Assembly: GCA_032718475.1 (NCBI GenBank)
Contig: JAUCBJ010006946.1
Location: forward strand, 1 to 64,000
Reading direction: 5' to 3'
Length of the DNA stretch: 64,000 bases
Source: Nemertoderma westbladi
Lineage: Eukaryota > Xenacoelomorpha > Nemertodermatida > Nemertodermatidae
Part shown: positions 11,931 to 23,800 of the stretch, in pieces
Layout of the letters: the number at the start of each line of letters is the position of its first letter
Numbering within the stretch: position 1 is the first letter of the stretch
Position numbers and translations under genes: made by a program
Notes under the pieces: generated by a model
Told to the model about the DNA's origin: nothing
Database searches by the model: none
What the model saw: only the letters and a program-made list of their open reading frames with translations

Positions 11931-14414
11931 CAGTCTCCACGAGCTCGGGGAGCTCAATCCGGCTCGCAAATGCCGAGACTCCAGCGGATAAGGGATGCGT
12001 GACTTGCGGTTGCAGATGACACTTCCGGCGGAACCAATACGATGAATATAACTGTGATTTAACTGGTTGCGTATTGAATTAATGTGCTACATAGATCAGA
12101 ATGTTACAAACAAATGTTTACTTCGTACGTGTTGAGAGATCCTACTTGGTGTTGATATGTCGAGTAGGTCAATATGAATAAAGCTGGGAGATTTTTAGAT
12201 GGCAGTCAGCGACAAGTGACTGCGTAACTTTTAGAAAAAGTTAATGATATGTAACATTATTTCAATATTTTATCATTATGAAACATCACTGCGGGAATGG
12301 AAATATAGAATTTACTAAATTTTAAATATTCAAATTTAGCCTCATTACAATAATTTCCAAGCGTTTCGTGTAGTATATCTGCGGTTATGGTTACTATTAA
12401 TGCTTTTTAAGATATATTTAAATCTCAACGTATTCGTATCTCCCGAAATAAAATGGTAGTCCTCATTGCCTTCCTTACATGTTATCGTTGCTATATAGCA
12501 GAGTTTAAACCTACGCAATCGCAAATCGAAACCAATAAATATGACTTTCTCTTTCTCAACGTCAGTTCGAAACCAATAAATATGATTTTCTCTTTCTCAA
12601 CGTCAGTTCAACCACCTGTTCTATTCAAACGTTTACTCAAACCGCCGATCAATAAGTTGTAATTTTAGTTTGCAAATGGGAAACGCAATTACTATGATAC
12701 TTTAGTATTGATTGTCCCCGGATGGGGCCTAGTTGCTAGCTAGGAAGCTGTTGGCCACATTGTCTATATATAGTACCGCCTGGCCTACCTCCTTACAAAC
12801 TATGTAAGGGTGCTATTCATACTACACATCGCCACGGCAGAAGGGAGGAGGCCTACTACGTGAATACCGGTTGCTTCTATTTTGCTGTATGAATTGCAGT
12901 TATTTGGATTGAATATCTTTGTGTTTCGTGGTTTACGTGCCTGTTTGTTTATTCGACCCCCATAAGTTGTTGCTTTACCATTTTATTACTCTGTTTATAT
13001 TCGAATTGCGTCTGTTATTTTGTTTACGATGGAACCAATTCAGATACTTTCAGAGCACAGGATTTGATTAACATAGTAATCAATTCGCACATGTTTGTGG
13101 TAATATTTCCAAGTTAATATCCCGGCTTAGACATTTTATTTATATTACTTTGGTGTTCGCTGTTTCAAAGATACCGTTCAATATCAATAGGGCTTTAAGC
13201 GGTGTGGCATAATATATAAACATTATTTTCTATATTGCCTTTAAGTTGACTTTTGTGACAGGCTGTTTGTGATTGTGTTTTGAATCATGTTAAAAAAAAC
13301 ACTGAAGAATAAAGTTAGATCGTTCAACTTCATGTTTATATTATTATTGTTACTATTACTTTGTGTGATGCCATAAATAACATGATGAAATATATAAATA
13401 AATAATAAAACAACTACAACAATAATACGTTCTATAACCAATGAGAACCAGACAAAAGTGTCTCCCATCGCGGGTTCTTCTATCTATATGTCATGTTAAT
13501 ATAATATTCTAGAACAAGAATAATGAATGCGCACCAATTAGAGCTCCAAACCATGGTCGTATACACAATACACATACAGACAATCTACCGGTACTCCACC
13601 AATGATAAATCCGACAACAAGTAGGCCTATTAAATGGTTAACCAATACGGGTGGAACTGTCAATCAAAACAACTAAGCCACAAAAACAACAATAACGCGA
13701 CAATATTTGACCGAGAGTAAACTGTGTATGTCGATTTAGTGCAATTATCCCTAAAGAGGTTTAATTTGTAAAAATAACGAGATATTAATGGATATTATTT
13801 ATAATTTTCTACTTTTAACAATAACAAATTTATTTATTATTTCAAAGATGGTCTTAACTATTTTTTAGATTTACAATAAATAACACAACCTAATGTTTTA
13901 ACTCAAATATTGCTAACAATTAAGTAGTTACAGTGTTACCAAAAGGACATTAATATCTCACCTATTTCAATTTCAGACTACTACTGTACATATTGCCCGG
14001 CCGACTGTACACAGTATACATTACGTAACCTATGCTATGTTTGATCTGTTCTACTAAAACTTAAATATGGTAAATGTAGAAAAAATAGCAATTAAACGAT
14101 AATAAACTTTTGATTTGTAAATTAATCGTTTTCTATTTATCATGGCAATGTGGGCGACAAATTTTTACACAAATAAATTTTATATGCTATATTTACTGCT
14201 GTACTGTAATATAAATAGTTAATTATGCTACTGCAACATTCCGTGAAAATGCTTCCATTGTAACCAGCAAAAATATCACACCATTTAGCTTTTATGCTAT
14301 TAGAATAAATAACAGATTATAATACATCGTGAATATAATCTTAATTAATATTATATTGTGTTCATATTTCTGAAACAAAAATAACATATTGAATTGCGTT
14401 TAAAGTTTTGTATT
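11931..14414. other. Non-coding stretch downstream of Lhx1/5
   Basis: Mostly AT-rich sequence. It holds a two-copy 41-bp duplication at 12527-12608 and a GC-richer patch at about 12710-12880 of unknown origin. The part next to 14414 should contain the Lhx1/5 3' UTR (minus strand). A candidate polyadenylation signal is the doubled tttattt at 13829-13838 (AATAAA on the minus strand), but other AT-rich sites could serve. Confidence 0.35.
12527..12608. repeat. Two-copy 41-bp tandem duplication
   Basis: cgaaaccaataaatatga followed by a pyrimidine-rich block and caacgtcagtt occurs twice in a row with one base difference, so it is recent. Confidence 0.85.
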
Positions 14415-14842
14415 TTACCAGACTGCGTCTCCTAGTTCGTGTTTAGGTATCGTCGAATAAAGAGCTGGAGGCATCATATTGGGGGGTATGCAGTGTTGTG
14501 AGGAACTGGCGCAAAACATTTCCTGACCCAAAGTGTCGGTAGGAGAGTCCGTACCACCCCCGCCCACGCACGAGGGTGACGTCATCAAATCGGGATTGAT
14601 CATATACTGCGGATCGTGAATCATGCCGGTGGGTAATCCCCCGGGGGGAGGGCATCCCACAGGGTGCATCCCCCCAGGGAGGCCGTCTATCATCATCCCC
14701 TGAGGAGGGGGACACCCCATGAACTCCTGCGGTCCCATCCCGTGCTCCATGCCCGGGTGGCCGGGATGGCCCGGGTGGCCGAAGAAGTCGTAGAATCCCG
14801 GGGGCGGACAGCCGTAGAATTCGGCACCTCCCATTCCTGGAT
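14415..14842 (-). CDS. Lhx1/5: Lhx1/5 coding exon 5 (C-terminal tail and stop)
   Basis: The exon begins after acceptor CAG at 14843-14845 and completes the split codon GAT (Asp313). It encodes 141 further residues rich in Gly, Pro, Met and His. The tripeptide-like motif GCPPP occurs three times, and HPG is repeated three times. The protein ends ELGDAVW, with TAA at 14417-14415. The terminal AVW matches vertebrate Lhx1, while the rest of the tail is divergent. The exon is markedly GC-rich compared with its introns. Confidence 0.92.
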
Positions 14843-17800
14843 CTGTGACGGAGAAATATAAAGAGGTCGTTAATTTAATATTGAAATTAATCGGGAAATA
14901 TTAGGCAAAAATCAACATAGTGTTCTTACAATATTTATTACAATGTTAATCTCTAATATATTTCTTGAATTAATGATCTTAATGGCACTTATAAGTGTTA
15001 CTTCCTATTGGAATATTTTCAGTAAATATATTAATCATGTTAAATACAGAAAGTATTCTGCAATTCTAATTGCAAACTTTTAATTTTGTTTTCAATTTCA
15101 TTAATGTTATAACCAGTTACCGCGTATAGTACATTATTGTACATATTTTACTATTATGTGTGAAAATAATATAATATTGAGAAACTGAAAGTAAAGCAAG
15201 ACAAGAAGATGATGAAGTACTGAATGTTTCTCAACAAATGATAGAAAATCAGTCTCTTTACTATACAATACCAGATATATATAAACTGTTTTAACCATTA
15301 CTGTTGTTAATACAATATTATATAGAATACAATGGTTTAATTTATAACTGCCTCATTCCCAAATATTATTTTCACGTAGATTTAGTCCAAATAATGCAAA
15401 TTTTAATAATCGTTATGTACATGATGTAACCGGAATTTATTTACTGTAAGAGGATAATCCATTCATTCCATTGCAGTCACCACATGTTTGATCATGATAG
15501 ATGCCAATATAATTTTGACACGAAGCTTTCCCATTCTGTCGGTAATTGTTCCCGCGAGATACCATCATCCCAAACGGGTCAGCCTAGAATGGGGTCCCCA
15601 GATGAGTGATATTGATGCGACAGTATGTCCACTACTAATGCCCGTACCAATTTGTCATGCAATGTTGCCATCAGCGGTATTGGTACAGGTACTGTATATA
15701 AAGCAGGTGGCATACCTTACCATTCCAACTCTCTAGGCATTCATTTGTTATTCTAAGCCTCAGGTAAACGCTGTTGACCGTGATAATTTGTGGCTTACAC
15801 AGCTGAGCGCGCAAAACCTGCAACTTCCGATCGCATAGCTACCATTATAAGTTACTTGAGCTGTATTAGTCTTATGCCGTTAGCAGTAAGCAGCAAACCG
15901 CATCCCAGTACTCTAATAACGCGGGTTTAAAAATGGTTCAAATACGAACTTTTTAGCTTTCTCCTAGGAAAGACTTTTTATTGTCAGGTTTAAAGGCTAT
16001 AGGGTCTGGCACAACCGTTTCCAGCCGTCTGTTTAAGCGTTGACCTTGTGCTTGAGTGCAGAGGCCCAGTTTCGATCCCTGGTTGGAGTACCAATTCTAT
16101 TAGGCCCAGTGATTTGAATGCTGCTTCCATATTTCGATCCCTGGTTGGAGTACCAATTCTAATAGGCCCAGTTTCGATCCCTGGTTGGAGTACCAATTCT
16201 AATAGGCCCAGTTTCGATCCCTGGTTGGAGTACCAATTCTAATAGGCCCAGTTTCGATCCCTGGTTGGAGTACCAATTCTATTAGGCCCAGTGATTTGAA
16301 TGCTGCTTCCATATTTCGATCCCTGGTTGGAGTACCAATTCTAATAGGCCCAGTTTCGATCCCTGGTTGGAGTACCAATTCTAATAGGCCCAGTTTCGAT
16401 CCCTGGTTGGAGTACCAATTCTAATAGGCCCAGTTTCGATCCCTGGTTGGAGTACCAATTCTAATAGGCCCAGTTTCGATCCCTGGTTGGAGTACCAATT
16501 CTAATAGGCCCAGTTTCGATCCCTGGTTGGAGTACCAATTCTAATAGGCCCAGTTTCGATCCCTGGTTGGAGTACCAATTCTAATAGGCCCAGTGATTTG
16601 AATGCTGGTTCCATATTTAGCTTCATGATTTCAACCTTTACACGACGATAAATAATTGGTCCTTACCAAATTTTATCAAGTTAAAAACTTTTTCTGGTTA
16701 AATAATTGATTAATTAATAATTAATATATTGAGTAATTAGTATAATTACCTATTTACTAATTGATTTATACTGTGTAACTATTAAATATAATTAACTGAA
16801 TAATTTTAAGTTCTCTTGAAATTATTATCTGCCATTTAATCCGTGCTCCATTATAATTATTAAATATAACGATTATTATTACAGAATAATTAAATATATA
16901 AACAATAAAAATATTATATAACATTATATATTATATAAAAATACTTGCGTTATAGAATAAAAAATAGTTGCAATGAAATTATTTAAGAAAGTTCTAGAAT
17001 TATTTTAAATGTTCACCACTCACCTGGTGCGCCAAGGGCTCGTAATCTGCGGTTATGTCTGAGGAATGCGGCCCGGTGAACTCCAAGTTCTCGCATCTGT
17101 TTCATTCGTCGTTCTTTACTCCGGCGATTTTGGAACCAAACCTGCATCAATAAAATACAAAAAATACACGTTTATAAATGAGAACAATAAAAACTTACTG
17201 GGAACATTTTATAATTACAAGTCGTTTTGGGGGATTAAATAATTTGGATAAAGTTAATCCCTACAATTACATGTATTTTATCAATACGCATATTATGAAG
17301 TGGCAATAAATCTTGCACATAGATTTATAAGGATTGAACGTTCACTGCTAATGGCGTCATATTGCTGCGCTTTCCGTCTGTGTGAGGCCCATAAATGTTG
17401 GTTAACGTATCTGCGAACCCTTGAATGCAAGTCGAGCGGAACCACGAATCTCAACAGATTGCGGGCAACCCGCTCTCACGCCGTTGGACACTTGTTTTGG
17501 GGTCATTTATGGCGGTTTAACTTGAGGGCGAACTGGGGGCGTCATTACCCCCACACTGGGAAGCTAATAGGAACTGACGCTATGCTCAAAGAGTGGAGTC
17601 GTACAGGATAACTGGTCTGGGTAGCTGGCCGCTGGACACACGTCAGCCCAAACGGTAAATCTACGGCTACATTGTGACGGTATATGTTCTCAGTTGGATC
17701 CCTGATTAAGCCCACGGCTGTTAAGGTCTCAACATCAAAGTCAAGGGCTTTCTGCTCGAGGGGTTGGTGCAGCTTATACTGGTGGCAAGGCGGTCGTTCG

Positions 17801-20800
17801 ACCCTCAACATGAGAAACTCGAGTTTCCAGTGCGAACCGAGCCGGGTACAACAATCGCGATATAGCAGCGGGTGTCGCCAGGAAACCGATCCGGCCCCAC
17901 CAGTACCCGGTGGAGAGGCCTTTCAAAAAAACCCGAGACACTTGTCGTTTCGATTATAATTGAAGGGGCCAATGAGTACATTTCTCACAGTTTAGCGGTC
18001 CAGTTCATATTGATAACAAAATATCTTGGAGCTCTTTTGTAGCAGTGCAAATAATCTACCCTAATGTGAATAAGTTACAATAAAAATGACGGACTTTTTT
18101 TGCTATTAGCGATTATAATATAAACACACACTTTATTACAGGCATTTATTTATAATTAAATAATATAATAATAATATTTTTTTACACTATAGTTTGCGGG
18201 TAGGGCGGAGGGTAGATGGGAATAGGGGGGGGGGGGGGGTGAGTGGGGGGGGGGTGTTCTGGGGTGTGGGAGGGGGGGGGGGTGTTCTGGGGTGTGGAAG
18301 GGGGGGAGGGTGTTCTGGGGTGTGGGAGGGGGAGGGAGGGTGTTCTGGGGTGTGGGGGGGACCCCCATCCCACCACTACTCTGATACCTGTATTTCTTAA
18401 ATATAATCTTTTGCCTATTCGCCCTTCGCCCACGTTCCAAAAGCAAGCATAGTAGCATAGTAGTTAATATATTCCAATTTAATTGAAGTATGTATATGTA
18501 TATTATTTGGAATATTCAAACAATTTAGTGCATTTTATGAATTTTCAACCACGCAACTTAATTTTTAATTGGAATTTGGACACATATTATCCTTTTGAAC
18601 GTGGCTTTGTGATCTATTTCAATCGAGCGATTTATCACAGTGGTATATCACGATGGCGGAATATTGCGCAACGCAATGCTCAACAATGCGAAGGATGTAT
18701 GTGGACGGTTTCCGGTACTACGGGAAAAACACCTGCATCTACAGTGGGACGTCCTTATATAGTGACATACACCGTAAATGTTTGGTATGTAGAATGTGGC
18801 TACGAACTGCGTTGTATTTTACTGCGCTCGCTCGCAACTTGCCCCACAAAGCCGTCATGAAATTTTTATAGCCGCGAGGACGTAGCATAATGCTGTCAGA
18901 TGCGTTTAAAAGAGTCAGATTGGGGGACAAAAGGATGAGAGTGTGTATTATTGCTCTGTAGTATAGCGGCATTCTGAGCTGTCAATAAGCCCAACCACAA
19001 CAGCCCTCATCTTGAATGCGCATATATTATGCAAGGCGAGATAGAGAAGTTGTCTTCTTATTACACCGCAGTATTAAATGTGTGGCACCTAATGGGCATC
19101 GATTGAACCTTATAATTGAGTCTCTCAACTTATTCAATAAAGGAAAGCAAAAGCACAGGTGGACCTTTTATGGATTAGGCTACACGACTGGCACCCTCCT
19201 TTGCTCACAATGCGATATTGCTGAGTATTTAGGATATAATAATCGACCTTTACCATTACATTTATTGTATTGCATTGCGGTAATATCTAGTATTTCAGAA
19301 TTTACGTCTAAACTTGTTTTTATGAGCAGCGCACCTCGCACAAACTCACCTGTATAACCCTGATACCTCTCGCACATACACATTTGTATGACCTACATTA
19401 CATACATCTCGCACAAACTCACCTGTATAACCCTGATACCTCTCGCACTACACACTTGTATGACCTACATTACATACATCTCGCACAAACTCACCTGTAT
19501 AACCCTGATACCTCTCGCACATACACACTTGTATGACCTACATACATCTCGCACAAACTCACCTGTATAACCCTGATACCTCTCGCACATACACATTTGT
19601 ATGACCTACATTACATACATCTCGCACAAACTCACCTGTATAACCCTGATACCTCTCGCACTACACACTTGTATGACCTACATTACATACATCTCGCACA
19701 AACTCACCTGTATAACCCTGATACCTCTCGCACATACACACTTGTATGACCTACATACATCTCGCACAAACTCACCTGTATAACCCTGATACCTCTCGCA
19801 CATACACACTTGTATGACCTACATACATCTCGCACAAACTCACCTGTATAACCCTGATACCTCTCGCACATACACATTTGTATGACCTACATACATCTCG
19901 CACAAACTCACCTGTATAACCCTCATATTTAAACCGGTATCCTGTGCCAGCTGTTCACGAATATGCCGCGTCGGTTTGGGTGTGGCTGCGAACGCTGCCT
20001 TAAGGGTATCCAGCTGTTTGGCTTTGATTGTTGTCCGTGGACCTCGTCTTTTTGTCCCGTTCCCCTTCCCTTCTTCTTTCCCACATTTCTTGTCGTCCGG
20101 TAAGTCGTCCTCGTCATCATCATCTTTAATATCATCGTCGAACTCGTCAATCTCTTCAATTGTGTTGCTGTTGTTAATGTTTTTCGTGTCGAAATTGTTG
20201 TTGAGGGTGTCCGGAGATGTAAAGCAACTGGTTGGATCCTCCGGGGATACAGTGGACGGCGCAATATTCTCTAACTCTGTTGAGGTGTCGAGTTCCTTAT
20301 CTGTGGTAAACTCATCCTCTTCATCATCTATATCTTCAACTACAACAAAATTAATGTTAGAATTTAGAAAGTGCCTTCCTCTACAGTGTCTTAGACAATG
20401 CAACACCTCAAAAAAGAATATTTTTTGCATCCCATAAGGAATCATATAATGTACAATCTATCTTTTGGACACATGGTGGCAGGGTGGGAGACTTGCTTTC
20501 AGGTTTACTATAAACCTTATTTGGAAAGTATACAGCTTTATTTCATAATGTAACAGTTTTTTTTATCTAAATCTACAGTGGAGTACAGAAGTCAGTAATC
20601 AGGTCTTAACCAGTGTACTAGTTGAAAAAATTCAAAGGCATATATTGGATATACAGGACTCGAACGCCACTCATTTTGTTGTTTCAACTTTCATTGTGTA
20701 TTCGGTTATTTATTGGTGACTCTTTCGTGTCACAGCTCACACTTTCCTCGCTCCAAAGATTTGCAGGAATCGCGGAAATCCTTAAGGCACGCTTCTGTTT

Positions 20801-23800
20801 ATTGACTCGCGAGACCGCAGAGGGAATATTAATGCCAGGCAACCCTGTTTCCAGCACGATAAAATAACTGACAATTTTATTGGATTGAATTATTACTGCA
20901 GTTCACTATCGGATTTATCACCGACAGTATCCATATAAATTACACCAATTGGCCACGGTAGGGCCATATCTTGTGTTCATCCCTTCATCACTAGCACAAC
21001 ATTGAAGATCGTTGTTCTCTGCATACAACATGCATCCCATAGGGGTTAGTTGATTTATGTCAATTGGTCCTTGTCGGAAGGGGATCAAGTGATGCGATAT
21101 AATAATGGCGTCGGTAAATAGAATCTATGGTCAGTGCACAAGTGGTACACTGGAGGAGCAGATACTTCAAATTATCATTAAAATTAGCTCTATATTTCAG
21201 GTTGATGGAGCGGAAATATTGATCTATAGAAATCTTTATATACCTTATAATTTACAACTTATAACCTACAACTTATAATTTAGCCTCACACACTACATAC
21301 CATATTGCAACTTTAGAGAAATGACAACTTCTAGAAATTATATAAAACTCTTTATTGATTTTGTTTCATTATCACATAGGACTGACATCATATTTATTCA
21401 CTAACCTGATGAATCTTTCCAGTTATAGTAATCGGTTTTACAGTAAAGTTTATCGTCTCCGATGAGATACAATTCCTCACCGGTTACGAGTTGCTTGGTG
21501 CATGCAGTGCAGGTAAAACAGCCCACATGGAACACCATATCTCTCGCACGTCGGACCATATCGGATGGGAGAATCGATTGTTTACAACTGGAGCATTTAG
21601 TTCCAAATCGTCTGAAACAAAAATAATCCCCTTGAAAATAATATGTTCATTGTAAATATTATTTTGTTCTTTCTATGAGCAATGCCAATCGCTGTTTTGG
21701 TTTAGTTCGACTTAAGTTGTATTTATCAGGGCGTCACATTTTTGATGTTTAACACTGGATGGTGCGATTTTAAAAATGCGAATTAAATAAGATCAGTTTT
21801 CCACTGCCTTTTTTTTAATGATGTTGTTGATTAAGACCGACTTAAAGCTTAATCCGATACGATTGTGATTAATCCGAATTCCTACTAAATAAATGTAAAC
21901 TAGCGCAATTTATGTAAAAGATTTGAAAAAATGTGTATATTAATATATTCTATCGAAGGTAAATATTGGAAAAATGGAACCTATTTGAAAATTAATCATT
22001 GGTGCATACGTATACAGGCGTCGCGTGCAGTTTTGACGTAAATGAACATTTTAGGTTTATGTACATTTAAGATGTTTATTTCAAACATATATACATACAT
22101 ATACTATATATAGTTAACATGCCATTATGCTTGTTAGAATTGGTTGGTGAATTGCTGTTTGATTTTGATTTATTATTTGTTTTTATGTCCCAAGACAGAG
22201 TAAGAATATAGTCTCTACACCTTTATACATTCAATACTATTTATTAAATTTGCAAAATATAAGTTCCATTTAACGGGTAACATCAAAATGAATTCATACT
22301 TGTATCTGAATGAATGATATTGTATCGAACACACAACTACAGCACCATCATATAAATGTAGGATTGGCTTTGCACAGCAAAGTTGCATAATTCAATCACT
22401 ATTAACTGTGCTCTTCAAAGAATTTCACTAATAAATTAAATTTACCCGAGAAAGTGCCGGGGGGTTCATGTCGAAAATTTTAAAACCATCTGGGGCCGGG
22501 GCTCCACAGTAACACCATTATGGGAGGCCCCTGGGCGAGGACACATGGCGAACAGGGAAGGTCATCGAAACCTCGGAGGGATCCCCTAACCTCCATCCTA
22601 TATATACATCTCGACTACAGAATGCTTTAGATAATGTAATAAAAATACAAACACAATGGAGAGAGGCGAAAGTGCACGAATTAGGTAAATCCACCATGGT
22701 AATACAAAGAGTCTTATTGGCAGTAGGTTGGTTCAGCATCCAACCTCTAGTTTGCGAATTTGAAGGAAATTATTCTTCATATTACATTTTGAATGACTAT
22801 TTGCCGTATTGTATATTTACTACATGTTTAATTTATGAATTATGACTTCTTTCAGATTATTTACTTCCAAACAATCCCTTTGATAAAATTTGTAATCAAA
22901 TAATTATTAAATAACAATCAATTATGGTAAAGTATTTAACAGCATTTAAGATTCAATAATGTACTAGGGCGCTACCGGTATATAATGATGTATGATCAAT
23001 GGATAATATTATACCGAATGTAATCTTAACAAAACATTGTTGAATTTGAACACTGTACAAAATAGGCAATGTTCTGCACAAGGCACTGTACGAATCCACA
23101 ATGTACAATTATTTTAGGACATTATCTATTAGCCCAAAACCCTTAGAGTATATTTTTCTCAACGACAAGCAATGTGCCCATGTCTACACACAATAACCAG
23201 CTTAAACCAGCGGTAAGCCACAGATTATCCCACATTGGTTATCGCTTGCCAGTCTATAGGAGTCTATAGTGGGGCCGACGCTGCGAACAAAACCTTCGTA
23301 CATTCCCTCTATATCGTAAACACTTGAGGCGAACAATGGCTCGTTAAGGACCACGCTGGGCCCCATTCACACTCTTGGCCGAGCCAACTAGATGCACCTT
23401 TTATCGGCAATTAGCACCGTTTGAAGTCTCGTCCTTTCAAAGCGAGTAAGGCGTGAAGTGGGGCGCGGTAGGGGTAGACCCATACGGGCCGAGGTGTCAA
23501 GGACTTAGTCCTACCACTTGCTATTGTGCTACATCGTTAGGCAGAGAGACTCTGGTTTGTAAAACACAGTATATATATATATATATAGTCGTCTGTTACT
23601 TGCTAGGTAAAGCTTGTTGGCCCCCTATGTGAGTCTATTCATATAAATCCATTGTTTGATGAACGCCCCCCGGAGGTCGGGCTTATAGCTGTATTGAAAA
23701 CGAGACCATATAGTAGAGCCAATATACAACCGTTGGGTGCCATCATGAGCGACTGAATAGATGCTAAATCCGCTACTCAATAGGGCCATTATCGCAACTA

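Noticed and set aside
8116-11969. Long minus-strand open frames (up to 572 codons) with YRYVRLGYSGTQ-type repeats
   Set aside because: They are translations of the 43-bp minisatellite in rotating frames. All overlap each other, there is no non-repetitive flank, and the reading frame depends only on the unit lacking stops.
18156-18458. Proline-rich and glycine-rich frames around 18.2-18.45 kb
   Set aside because: Low-complexity translations of the G-rich minisatellite.
19016-19357. Possible additional exon at 19016-19357 (plus strand)
   Set aside because: No recognisable content, wrong strand for Lhx1/5, and its 3' end runs into the donor-site minisatellite.
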